From NCBI GenBank assembly GCA_026225055.1, contig JAMFSA010000076.1, forward strand, positions 39,608 to 103,607: a stretch of 64,000 bases of DNA. The letters run 5' to 3'. Source of the DNA: Mucilaginibacter xinganensis. GTDB lineage: Bacteria > Bacteroidota > Bacteroidia > Sphingobacteriales > Sphingobacteriaceae. Position numbers and translations under genes: made by a program. Below the pieces are notes generated by a model. That model was given only the letters and a program-made list of their open reading frames with translations. It had not been told where the DNA came from and ran no database searches. Shown one piece after another: positions 17,512 through 26,331 of this stretch (the first letter of the stretch is position 1; every line of letters begins with the position of its first letter).

Positions 17512-18267
17512 ATGAAAAAGCTATTCTATTATACCGCATTCTGTCTGGCAGTAATTGCCGGCAATTCGTGCAGCAAAATTGATAATTACCCCGCGCCATC
17601 TGATACCATAAACGGCAGCACAATTGACGAGGGAACAGGAGCAACCGTACAAACAGAAATTGGCGGCGGTGGTACCCGTGTTAAATTGCTGGAAACAAGT
17701 TACAGCGCTAATCCTACGCCTGAGTATTTCCAGTCGATGCAGGATGGTACGTTTAACGACGATAAAATATTTGCTGCAACATACAAGGTTTCAGTTGAAG
17801 GTCCGTTTGTACCATTGGTGACTACAGATAATACAGGTACAGTTACAGCCGATTCGAGCCAGACCATTAAGTTAACAAGCAAAGCAACGCTTAACTTTAA
17901 AGTTCAGCCTTTTTTAAGGGTTGAATGGGTTGGCAAACCGGTGTTCAATGCTGATAGTACAGTTACCGTGCAGGTTAAAATTACCCGTGGTACTAGCAAT
18001 CCAAACTACCAGCTGGATATTACCGACATTAACCTGTATGTAAGCAATACGCAGTACGATGGTAATAACAATTACGATCCACGCTACTCAAAACTGGTTT
18101 CATATAGTGGTTCAACCGGTACTGCGTTATTGGGCCAAACAATAACCATTACCACTATGGGCGGTGCAATGCCGGCGCAGGATGTATACTTCCGTGTTGG
18201 CGCGAGGATCAACGCCGGGCTTGATGAGTATAACTACAATGCCCCAATGTCTGCAAAATATCCGTGA
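17512..18267 (+). CDS. DUF3823-type SusE-position lipoprotein
   Basis: The 251-residue lipoprotein has its lipobox at AGNSC (Cys20) and then an Ig-like fold of the DUF3823 kind: 'IDNYPAPSDTINGSTIDEGTG' near the start, followed by LLETSYSANPTPEYFQSMQDGTFNDDKIFAATYKV and a second beta-sandwich. It lies 10 bases after susD and before a strong terminator. Proteins in this position are usually surface glycan-binding partners of the SusCD complex (family context). No catalytic motif is seen. Confidence 0.82.
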   Translation: MKKLFYYTAFCLAVIAGNSCSKIDNYPAPSDTINGSTIDEGTGATVQTEIGGGGTRVKLLETSYSANPTPEYFQSMQDGTFNDDKIFAATYKVSVEGPFVPLVTTDNTGTVTADSSQTIKLTSKATLNFKVQPFLRVEWVGKPVFNADSTVTVQVKITRGTSNPNYQLDITDINLYVSNTQYDGNNNYDPRYSKLVSYSGSTGTALLGQTITITTMGGAMPAQDVYFRVGARINAGLDEYNYNAPMSAKYP

Positions 18268-18279
18268 TCATAATTTTCA

Positions 18280-18307
18280 AGGAGGGTTAACAGCCCTCCT
18301 TTTTTTA
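18280..18307 (+). terminator. Rho-independent terminator after the SusCD-DUF3823 operon
   Basis: AGGAGGG (18280-18286) pairs with CCCTCCT (18294-18300) across a 7-base loop and is followed by a T-run. Confidence 0.92.
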
Positions 18308-18335
18308 TAAAATATTAGAAATAACAAACATCTGC

Positions 18336-20513
18336 ATGAAAAAAACTGTCCTTTTTTGTAGTTTACTGGCTATGTCATTTGCCGGTTTCGCACAAAATAA
18401 TCCTGATACCGGGCGACAAAAAACAGCTTTCCAAACCAGCAGCCCCTGGATACCGCAAATTGATGTACGATCAGACGTAGCGATTGTATACGGCACTAAT
18501 GACCGCCCTGGCGTAACATTTGAACAGCGCGTACAATCATGGCGCGATAGGGGTTACCAAACCGCTTTTATGACTGGTATTGCATGGGGTACCTACTTTG
18601 ATTACTTCCTGGGTAAATGGGATGGCAAAAACCACTTGGGGATAGGACAGGTAACCCAAAAGGGCGACACTATTTTTCATGGCAAAAACATGCCTTATGT
18701 AGTTCCGGTACAGTCGTTTATTGAGTACATGAAAACCGCTGTGGTAAAAAGGGTGATAGATGCCGGTATAACTACCATATTTTTAGAAGAGCCCGAGTTT
18801 TGGGCACGTTCCGGGTATAGCCAGCCGTTTAAGGATGAGTGGCAAAAATATTATGGGTTCCCGTGGCGCCCGCAGGATGCATCCGCAGAGAACACCTATT
18901 TATCAAGCAAATTAAAATACCAGCTATTTTATAATGCTATAAAACAAGTTTCAGACTATGCCAAGGCGTACGGCAAAAGCAAGGGCCAGAATGTGAAGGT
19001 TTATATAGCTACTCACTCGCTGGTAAACTACTCTTCATGGCAAATTGTGAGTCCGGAAGCTAGTTTAGCATCATTACCCGGTATTGATGGTTACATAGCC
19101 CAGGTTTGGACAGGTACTTCGCGTGAGCCTACATACTTTAATGGTGAGCGAAAAGAAAGGGTATTTGAAAATGCTTTTCTTGAATACGGTTCAATGGTAT
19201 CAATGACCGCACCGACAGGCAGAAAACTGTTCTTTTTGACCGATCCTATCGAAGATTGGCCACGTGATTGGGCCGACTATCGCAAAAATTACGAAGCCAC
19301 GTTCACGGCTGAAATACTTTATCCCATGATTGATAATTATGAGGTAATGCCATGGCCCGAGCGGATCTATACACGCCCGTACAAAATAGCACACAGCGAT
19401 TCGAGCGTGTTGATACCTAAGTCTTACTCAACACAAATGCAGATCATGATCAACGTGTTGAACCAGATGCCGCTATCGCCAAACCGTGTAACAGGGGTGA
19501 ATAATATTGGTGTGTTGATGAGTAATTCATTAATGTTCCAGCGTTTCCCAACACACAATGGCTTTGAAGACCCGCAGTTCTCTAATTTTTACGGACAAAC
19601 GCTACCGCTGTTAAAACGTGGTATCCCGGTGCAAACTGTACATATGGAAAACCTTGCCTATGCACAAACGCTGCAAAATATAAAGGTTTTGGTAATGAGT
19701 TATTCAAACATGAAACCAACCAACCCCGAGGTACATAAATATATTGCCGATTGGGTTAAAAAAGGCGGCGTACTGATCTATTGCGGCCGTGATAATGATC
19801 CATACCAAAGTGTAATGGAATGGTGGGATACGAAAGGAAATAAGTTTACGGCACCATCACAGCACTTGTTTAAATTATTAAATGTTGATACTGCTGCAAA
19901 TAACAAAGGCTATAAAGTTGGTAAAGGCATGGTTTACATTGTAAGGCAAAATCCTAAAGAGTTTGTGCTGCAGCCAAATAGTGATGCTAATTACACCAAC
20001 CTGGTAAAGCAAGCCTATGAAAAGGATGCCCACGCTGGTAAAATAACTTATAAAAACAGCTTATACCTTGAACGTGGTCCGTATGATATCATCTCGGTAA
20101 TGGATGAAAATGATGACAGCAAACCATATACCGTAAAAGGCCCGGTTATTGATCTTTTCGATCCGCAGTTATCAGTGTTGAGCGAGAAAGTTGTAAACCC
20201 GGGTGAACAATCTTTATTGTATGATCTTAGTCGCGTTGCTGATAAAAACAAGCCGCAGGTGCTGGCATCGGCATCAAGAATTTATAATGAGCAGGTACAA
20301 TCTGGCAGCTATTCATTCGTGGCAAAGAGTCCTAAAAATACGGTGAATAGTGTACGTGTGCTGCTGCCATCGCAACCAAAAGAAACTGTAGTTACCGATA
20401 GTAGCGGTAATACAATAAGCGATGTAAAAACATCGTGGGATAAAAGTACAAATACATTATACATGGGCTTTGATAATAGCCCCGATGGTGTAAAGGTGAA
20501 TTTGAAATGGTAA
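18336..20513 (+). CDS. Secreted glycosidase-like protein, family not assigned
   Basis: The 725-residue protein starts with a signal peptide (LLAMSFAGFAQ). The first half looks like a TIM barrel (SWRDRGYQTAFMTGIAWGTYF, AGITTIFLEEPEFWARSGYS, VKVYIATHS, IDGYIAQVWTG). FLEEPEFW, near residue 150, is a good candidate for a catalytic Glu. A second region (YGQTLPLLKRGIPVQTVHMEN, KVLVMSYSNMKPTNPEVHKYIADWVKKGGVLIYCG) resembles the amidotransferase-like trimerisation domain of GH42 beta-galactosidases, and a beta-sandwich ends the chain. I cannot place it in a known GH family. It follows the SusCD operon terminator and precedes the GH92 gene, so it probably acts on the same glycan. Confidence 0.7.
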   Translation: MKKTVLFCSLLAMSFAGFAQNNPDTGRQKTAFQTSSPWIPQIDVRSDVAIVYGTNDRPGVTFEQRVQSWRDRGYQTAFMTGIAWGTYFDYFLGKWDGKNHLGIGQVTQKGDTIFHGKNMPYVVPVQSFIEYMKTAVVKRVIDAGITTIFLEEPEFWARSGYSQPFKDEWQKYYGFPWRPQDASAENTYLSSKLKYQLFYNAIKQVSDYAKAYGKSKGQNVKVYIATHSLVNYSSWQIVSPEASLASLPGIDGYIAQVWTGTSREPTYFNGERKERVFENAFLEYGSMVSMTAPTGRKLFFLTDPIEDWPRDWADYRKNYEATFTAEILYPMIDNYEVMPWPERIYTRPYKIAHSDSSVLIPKSYSTQMQIMINVLNQMPLSPNRVTGVNNIGVLMSNSLMFQRFPTHNGFEDPQFSNFYGQTLPLLKRGIPVQTVHMENLAYAQTLQNIKVLVMSYSNMKPTNPEVHKYIADWVKKGGVLIYCGRDNDPYQSVMEWWDTKGNKFTAPSQHLFKLLNVDTAANNKGYKVGKGMVYIVRQNPKEFVLQPNSDANYTNLVKQAYEKDAHAGKITYKNSLYLERGPYDIISVMDENDDSKPYTVKGPVIDLFDPQLSVLSEKVVNPGEQSLLYDLSRVADKNKPQVLASASRIYNEQVQSGSYSFVAKSPKNTVNSVRVLLPSQPKETVVTDSSGNTISDVKTSWDKSTNTLYMGFDNSPDGVKVNLKW

Positions 20514-20548
20514 TTTTTTTAACAATTGGTTTAGCAGTAGCTTTACTT

Positions 20549-20573
20549 CCCGTACATACAAAATATGTACGGG
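20549..20573 (+). terminator. Hairpin between the glycosidase-like and GH92 genes
   Basis: CCCGTACATA (20549-20558) and TATGTACGGG (20564-20573) form a perfect 10-bp stem with a 5-base loop. No strong T-run follows, so it may be a weak terminator or an RNA-stabilising structure. Confidence 0.45.
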
Positions 20574-20675
20574 AGTTTGCTGCTTTTGGGCCTGCGGTTA
20601 TCCGCTCTCCAATGCCGCTTTATCACAATAAAATAACATAATACATACGGGTGCTTCCCCGAAAATAAACTCTTG

Positions 20676-22952
20676 ATGAAAAAAACACTTCTAACGGCAT
20701 TAGCCTTTTTACCCTTCATTACACTGGCACAGGTTAAAGATGCAAACCTGGTTGATTACATTAACCCGCTGATGGGAACGGCATCAAAGCCCATCATGTC
20801 AAACGGAAATACTTACCCCGCAGTAGCCGTACCCTGGGGCATGAACTTCTGGACGCCGCAAACCGGTAAAATGGGCGACGGCTGGCAGTATACCTACGAT
20901 GCTGATAAGATCCGCGGGTTTAAGCAAACCCATCAACCTTCGCCATGGATGAATGATTATGGCATGTTCTCTATTTTTCCTGAATCAGGCGCGTTAAAGC
21001 TTGATGAAAATGATCGCGCAAGCTGGTTCTCGCACAAGGCTGAAACTGCTAAGCCATATTACTACAGCGTTTACCTGGCCGATTATGATATCACTACCGA
21101 AATTACCCCAACAGAACGCGCGGCTAACTTCAGACTTACTTTCCCTAAAAGTGATAGCTCACACATTATTATCGATGCTTTCGACAAAGGATCGTATGTA
21201 AAGATCATCCCTGGCAAGCAGGAAATAATTGGTTACAGTACCAAAAACAGCGGTGCGGTGCCTGAAAACTTTAAGGACTATTTTGTTATTTATATCGATA
21301 AACCTTTTGAGCAAACATCGGTATGGGAAAGCCTGAAAGAAAATAAAGGCACGTTAGAATATAAAGGCGACCACGCGAGCGCGGTTGTCAGCTTTAAAAC
21401 TAATAAGGGTGAGCAGGTGCACCTGCGTGTAGCTTCATCATTCATCAGCATTGAGCAAGCGGAATTGAATTTAAAACGCGAGCTGGGTAACGACAGCTTT
21501 GATGCTACCGAACAAAAAGCTAAAGCCGTTTGGAACAAAACACTGAACCATGTGAATGTTGAAGGCGGCACCATCGACCAAACCCGTACATTTTACTCAT
21601 GCCTGTACCGCATGCTTTTCTTCCCGAACAGGATGTACGAAGTAGATGCAAAAGGGCAGACGGTGCATTACAGTCCGTTCAATGGCAAAGTGATGCCGGG
21701 CTATTTGTTTGCGGGTACTGGTTTCTGGGATACCTTCAGGGCCTTATATCCATTCCTAAACCTGGTTTATCCATCTATAAATAAAGAGATGCAGGAAGGC
21801 TTGGTGAACGATTACAAAGAAGGTGGCTGGCTGCCGGAATGGTCGAGCCCGGGTTATGCTGATTGTATGGTGGGGAATAACTCCGCCTCGGTAGTTGCCG
21901 AAGCTTATTTAAAAGGCGCGCGTGGTTATGATATTGAAACTTTGTTCGAGGCATTAAAGCATGGCGCCAACAATACGGGCCCTAATGCTACAGGCCGCAG
22001 GGGAGTTGAGTATTATAACAAACTGGGTTATGTACCTTACAACGTTAAGATAAACGAGAATGCAGCCCGTACTTTAGAATATGCGTATGATGATTTTGCA
22101 ATTTATAGTTTAGGCAAGGCGTTAGGCAAACCGGAGTCCGAGATCGGTATCTATAAAAAACGCAGTATGAACTATAAAAACTTGTTCGACCCTGAAACAG
22201 GTTTAATGCGTGGTAAAAATGAGGATGGTTCATTTGAAAAGCCATTCAATCCATTTAAATGGGGCGATGCCTTTACTGAGGGTAACAGTTGGCATTATAC
22301 CTGGGGCGTTTTCCAGGATATACAAGGTTTGATGGGCCTGATGGGTGGAAGAGAAAAATTTGTGGCAAAGCTTGATTCTGTATTTTCATTGCCGCCGATT
22401 TTTGATGACAGTTATTATGGCACTACTATACATGAGATCCGTGAAATGCAGATTGCAGGTATGGGCCAGTACGCGCATGGTAACCAGCCAATACAGCACA
22501 TGATATACCTGTACGGCTATGCAGGCGAGCCATGGAAAACCCAATACTGGGCACGCGAAACCATGAACCGTATGTATAGGGCAACGCCCGATGGCTATTG
22601 CGGAGATGAGGATAACGGGCAAACATCAGCCTGGTACGTGTTTTCAGCAATAGGTTTTTACCCGGTATGCCCGGTTAGTACGCAATATGTACTGGGTGCG
22701 CCATTGTTTAAAAAAATAACCGTAAACCTGGAGAACGGCAAGAAAATAATTGTTAACGCACCAAAAAACAGTGCCGACAACAAGTATGTTAACACTATGA
22801 ACTATAATGGTAAACCATACGATTTGAACTGGGTTGGCCATTCATCATTATTACAAGGTGCGGTTATTGATCTGGATATGGCCCCGCAACCTAATAAAAC
22901 CCGCGGCATAAAAGCTGACGATGTGCCGTATTCGCTATCTAATGAAAAATAA
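20676..22952 (+). CDS. GH92 alpha-mannosidase-like enzyme
   Basis: The start is the ATG at 20676, just after an in-frame TTG. The 758-residue secreted protein (signal ALAFLPFITLAQ) shows GH92 features. The N-terminal beta-sandwich has DYINPLMGTASKP, GNTYPAVAVPWGMNFWTPQTG and RGFKQTHQPSPWMNDYG. The (alpha/alpha)6 barrel has FAGTGFWDTFRALYPF, WSSPGYADCMVGNNSASVVAEAYLKGARGYD and HYTWGVFQDIQG. The acidic site GDEDNGQTSAWYVFSAIGFYPVCP follows. GH92 enzymes are calcium-dependent inverting exo-alpha-mannosidases. The linkage preference cannot be read here. It belongs to the locus headed by the transmembrane SARP regulator. Confidence 0.93.
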   Translation: MKKTLLTALAFLPFITLAQVKDANLVDYINPLMGTASKPIMSNGNTYPAVAVPWGMNFWTPQTGKMGDGWQYTYDADKIRGFKQTHQPSPWMNDYGMFSIFPESGALKLDENDRASWFSHKAETAKPYYYSVYLADYDITTEITPTERAANFRLTFPKSDSSHIIIDAFDKGSYVKIIPGKQEIIGYSTKNSGAVPENFKDYFVIYIDKPFEQTSVWESLKENKGTLEYKGDHASAVVSFKTNKGEQVHLRVASSFISIEQAELNLKRELGNDSFDATEQKAKAVWNKTLNHVNVEGGTIDQTRTFYSCLYRMLFFPNRMYEVDAKGQTVHYSPFNGKVMPGYLFAGTGFWDTFRALYPFLNLVYPSINKEMQEGLVNDYKEGGWLPEWSSPGYADCMVGNNSASVVAEAYLKGARGYDIETLFEALKHGANNTGPNATGRRGVEYYNKLGYVPYNVKINENAARTLEYAYDDFAIYSLGKALGKPESEIGIYKKRSMNYKNLFDPETGLMRGKNEDGSFEKPFNPFKWGDAFTEGNSWHYTWGVFQDIQGLMGLMGGREKFVAKLDSVFSLPPIFDDSYYGTTIHEIREMQIAGMGQYAHGNQPIQHMIYLYGYAGEPWKTQYWARETMNRMYRATPDGYCGDEDNGQTSAWYVFSAIGFYPVCPVSTQYVLGAPLFKKITVNLENGKKIIVNAPKNSADNKYVNTMNYNGKPYDLNWVGHSSLLQGAVIDLDMAPQPNKTRGIKADDVPYSLSNEK

Positions 22953-23019
22953 GCTTTTATATTCAGGGTTTCAACTAAGGATTAGATGCCTTTTTTAATG
23001 CCTTATATATTTGAGCACC

Positions 23020-23054
23020 AAAACACCCCGGTTTTAATTAATTGGGGTGTTTTT
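23020..23054 (+). terminator. Rho-independent terminator after the GH92 gene
   Basis: AAAACACCCC (23020-23029) pairs with GGGGTGTTTT (23044-23053) across a 14-base loop, with the T-run included in the right arm. Confidence 0.85.
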
Positions 23055-23112
23055 GAACAATTAAACTACAACAACGTTATTATAAACCCGTTATAAATTA
23101 CAGGAATATCTT

Positions 23113-25557
23113 ATGAATAAATTTAGTCTGCTATTACTATTCGTGTTTACAGGCAGTGTTTTTGCGCAGGAGCGCAAAGCGCCTGCTTACCCGCTAATCA
23201 CACACAATACTTATTTCAGTATTTGGTCGAACACCGATAGTTTGAATGAGTCAACCACTCATCATTGGACGGGTAAAAATCAATCATTGCTTGGTTTTAT
23301 TAAGGTTGATGATAAAGTTTACCGCTTTATGGGTAAAGAGGCAGAGGGTTATAAAACCATATTGCCTGCGGCAGATGAAGCTAACTACCCGGTAAAATAT
23401 ACCGAAACCGAGCCTAAAGGCGACTGGAAATCGGCCCAATATAATGATGCAGACTGGAAAGGCGGCCTGGCACCAATAGGTACCGACGACTTTGACAAAA
23501 CTAAATGGACAACCCATGATATTTGGGTTAGGCGCACATTTACAGTAGCAGATGCCAGCATGATCAATAAGCTGATCTTAAAGCTGTCGCACGATGATGA
23601 TATCGATGTATACCTGAATGGGGAGAAAGTATATCAAAAAGTAGGCGTTACTAATGATTATGGTATGGTACCCATTGCCAATACTTTAAAAAATGGCGAG
23701 AATATATTAGCCGTACACGTGGTTAATACAGGTGGCGGTTCAAGGGTTGATGTTGGTTTGGTTGACCAGATCAAACAAAAACTACGCAGGATAGAAGTGG
23801 CTAAACAAACCAGTGTTGATTTAAATGCCACCCAAACCATATACAAATTTGAGTGCGGTAATGCCGATTTGCAATTAACCTTCACTTCACCTTTATTGCT
23901 GAATGACCTGGCGCTTTTATCAAGGCCGGTATCATATATCTCGTACAAAGTAAAATCGAACGATGGCAAGCCGCATAACATTAAAGTATTTTTCAGTGCC
24001 TCGGCCGACTTAGCCCGTGATAAACCGTCACAACCGGTTACTGCTGAAAAAATAGTATCAGCCAGCTTATCCATGTTAAAAGTAGGTACTGATGAGCAGC
24101 CTATCCTTAAAAAGAACGGCGATGATGTACGTATTGATTGGGGGTACCTGTATGTGGCGGCTCCTAAAGCTACCAACGCGCTACAATACACCGGCAGCAG
24201 TGCGGATGCGGTTGGTTCTTTCGTCAACAATGTAAGTATAACCACGGCTAAACAGGGTACGGATATCGTTCTAAATACGGTGATCCCATTTGGCAATGTC
24301 GGCAATACAGCCGTTGAGAAGTTTATTGAGTTGGGTTATGATGATATTACGCCTATCCAGTATTTCCATAGCGACTTAAAGCCATGGTGGCAAAATGCCC
24401 AGCAGAAAACCATTGTACAGGTACTGGAAAAATCAGCTGCAGAATATCCGTCGGTAATAAAAAAATGCGAGACATTTAACACAGCTATGTATAAGGATGC
24501 TGTACATGCAGGTGGCGATAAATATGCAAAACTATGCGTATTGGCTTACCGCCAGAGTATTGCCGCGCATGATTTGGTAAAAAGTCCGCAGGGGCAAATC
24601 CTTTGGTTATCAAAAGAGAATTTTAGCGGTGGCTTTATTAATACAGTTGATGTTACCTATCCATCGGCTCCATTATACCTGATCTACAATCCCAAACTAA
24701 TGGAAGGTATGCTGAACGGGATCTTCTATTTCAGCGAGAGTGGCAAGTTTAACAGGGATTATGCAGCACACGATCTGGGTGAATATCCTTTAGCCAATGG
24801 CCAGCTTTATGGCGAAGGCATGCCTGTAGAAGAATCGGGCAATATGATCATCCTTGTGGCTGCTATTGCAAAGGCCGAAGGTAATGCAGAATATGCCCGC
24901 CCTCACTGGAAAACATTGAGCCGCTGGGTTAACTATTTGGTTAATGAAGGCTTCGACCCTAAAAATCAATTATGTACCGATGATTTTGCAGGCCATTTGG
25001 CACGTAATGCCAACTTATCGGTAAAAGCAATTGTGGGTATTGCCTGCTACGCGCAACTGGCAGATCAGCTGGGCGAAAAACAAATTGCTGCAAAATACCG
25101 CGAGATTGCCAAAGGCATGGTTGGCAAATGGATCCAGTTGTCTGCAGATGGCGATCACTCGACCTTAACATTTGAAAACCCAGGCAGCTGGAGCCAGAAA
25201 TACAATATGGTTTGGGATAAAGTTTTGGGCCTTCACTTGTTCCCTCAAGAGGTTTATGATAAGGAGATAAAGTTCTATCTAACTAAACAAAATGCTTTCG
25301 GTTTACCGTTGGATAGCCGCAAAACCTACACAAAATCCGACTGGATAATGTGGACAGCTACTTTAACCAGCAACCGTGCTGATTTTGAAGCATTAACAGA
25401 TCCTATATATAAATACGCGATTGAAACCCCAACCCGTGTACCGCTTGGCGACTGGCACGAAACTACTGATGGAAAGCAGGTAGGTTTCCAGGCAAGGAGC
25501 GTAGTAGGCGGATATTTTATGAAGATATTATACGAGAAAATGACTACTAAGAAATAG
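23113..25557 (+). CDS. 'Glutaminase A'-type secreted protein (DUF4964/DUF5127/DUF4965/DUF1793 layout) with inserted galactose-binding-like domain
   Basis: The 814-residue secreted protein (signal LLFVFTGSVFAQ) matches the family annotated as glutaminase A: APAYPLITHNTYFSIWSNTDSLNE at the N-terminus, FSASADLARDKP in the middle, and an (alpha/alpha) barrel with AAHDLGEYPLANGQLYGEGMPVEESGNMIIL, DDFAGHLARNANLSVKAIVGI and SRKTYTKSDWIMWTATL. Residues of about 100-225 look like a GH2-type jelly-roll insert (GDWKSAQYNDADWKGGLAPIG, DIWVRRTFTV, LSHDDDIDVYLNGEKVY). In Bacteroidota these proteins sit in glycan loci and the barrel resembles glycosidases, so a sugar substrate is at least as likely as glutamine (inference). 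Confidence 0.85.
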   Translation: MNKFSLLLLFVFTGSVFAQERKAPAYPLITHNTYFSIWSNTDSLNESTTHHWTGKNQSLLGFIKVDDKVYRFMGKEAEGYKTILPAADEANYPVKYTETEPKGDWKSAQYNDADWKGGLAPIGTDDFDKTKWTTHDIWVRRTFTVADASMINKLILKLSHDDDIDVYLNGEKVYQKVGVTNDYGMVPIANTLKNGENILAVHVVNTGGGSRVDVGLVDQIKQKLRRIEVAKQTSVDLNATQTIYKFECGNADLQLTFTSPLLLNDLALLSRPVSYISYKVKSNDGKPHNIKVFFSASADLARDKPSQPVTAEKIVSASLSMLKVGTDEQPILKKNGDDVRIDWGYLYVAAPKATNALQYTGSSADAVGSFVNNVSITTAKQGTDIVLNTVIPFGNVGNTAVEKFIELGYDDITPIQYFHSDLKPWWQNAQQKTIVQVLEKSAAEYPSVIKKCETFNTAMYKDAVHAGGDKYAKLCVLAYRQSIAAHDLVKSPQGQILWLSKENFSGGFINTVDVTYPSAPLYLIYNPKLMEGMLNGIFYFSESGKFNRDYAAHDLGEYPLANGQLYGEGMPVEESGNMIILVAAIAKAEGNAEYARPHWKTLSRWVNYLVNEGFDPKNQLCTDDFAGHLARNANLSVKAIVGIACYAQLADQLGEKQIAAKYREIAKGMVGKWIQLSADGDHSTLTFENPGSWSQKYNMVWDKVLGLHLFPQEVYDKEIKFYLTKQNAFGLPLDSRKTYTKSDWIMWTATLTSNRADFEALTDPIYKYAIETPTRVPLGDWHETTDGKQVGFQARSVVGGYFMKILYEKMTTKK

Positions 25558-25583
25558 GGGTATTTTTAAGAAGTCATCACTGG

Positions 25584-25613
25584 GCCTGGAGAAATATTTC
25601 TCCGGGCTTTTTT
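25584..25613 (+). terminator. Rho-independent terminator
   Basis: The 16-bp palindrome GGAGAAATATTTCTCC inside a longer GCC/GGC stem is followed by a T-run, 27 bases after the stop of the preceding gene. Confidence 0.9.
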
Positions 25614-25982
25614 ATTTATAAACGATTGTTAAATTGTTGGTTTATAGGCTTGTAAATTTAAATATTAGTTATTAGCTTTAATTTAATCTTTATCGCTATG
25701 AAAAAAATATTACTTAGCTTGAGATACTTTCAAAAGATTTTCAGGGCAGCACCCGGTTAATTCTTTTATATTAATTAAACAGCCTGAAAGCCTTTTCAAA
25801 TTAAACTACTTATAAAATATATCTTAGGTTATCCTGTCTATCCTGGTAACTAACTCTGTTGCCAATCTAAAACTTCTAAACCGGTAATGTCATCTCCGGT
25901 AAAATCCCTGGCTTTAAACGTTGTTAACTGTATAGTCATACTGTTTTAGTAATAATTTATTCATTATCATAAAAAAAGTATC
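25614..25982. other. Intergenic stretch with an 18-bp imperfect inverted repeat and a 20-codon frame
   Basis: Arms at 25728-25745 and 25783-25800 match as an inverted repeat at 15 of 18 positions. A 20-codon frame beginning MKKILLSLRYF (25698-25760) overlaps the left arm. It has no clear ribosome-binding site, so I do not call it a gene. Nothing else was recognised. Confidence 0.35.
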
Positions 25983-26321
25983 ATGCCTATATCATCACAA
26001 TTTTGCAGGAAGATCCTGTTGTTATGGCCCACGTTGCTGTTATGCAGCAGTTGTTACACTACCAGGGTGGCCACCCTGGCGCAACCCGGCTCAGAGATGC
26101 AGGGGCAAACAGTTAACTCATTTTTTTGGGGGATCATCCAAAGTCCCAAGCGGGTAAATACGCCTGTATGCGACTCTTTAGGCTCGAACGGACTGGCCGA
26201 AGTAACGGTGAAAAATAATTTCGGGTATTCGCTGATCACCGTAGTTACACTTGGCATCTGGAGCCCCACCCGCATCGAGTGGAAATGTGGTAAGCCATGT
26301 CAAAAAGTTGGGAAACTATAA
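25983..26321 (+). CDS. Bor-like small lipoprotein
   Basis: The 112-residue protein has a lipoprotein signal (LLLWPTLLLCSSC, Cys24). The body follows the pattern of lambda Bor/Iss lipoproteins: VNSFFWGIIQSPKRVNTPVCDSLGSNGLAEVTVKNNFGYSLITVVTLGIWSPTRIEWKC. The shared points are the FFxxGI segment, an early Cys, the 'VTLGIWSPT' segment and the final Cys after a short beta strand. Bor is an outer-membrane lipoprotein that helps serum survival in E. coli; the role here is unknown. It sits 10 bases before the flavin oxidase gene and is probably co-transcribed with it. Confidence 0.7.
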   Translation: MPISSQFCRKILLLWPTLLLCSSCYTTRVATLAQPGSEMQGQTVNSFFWGIIQSPKRVNTPVCDSLGSNGLAEVTVKNNFGYSLITVVTLGIWSPTRIEWKCGKPCQKVGKL

Positions 26322-26331
26322 CCTTTAAGCC

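Noticed and set aside
23658..24305. 215-codon minus-strand frame
   Set aside because: It is antisense within the glutaminase-A-type gene and looks like a composition artefact.
25698..25760. 20-codon frame as a leader peptide gene
   Set aside because: No ribosome-binding site or conservation evidence, and it is too short to judge.
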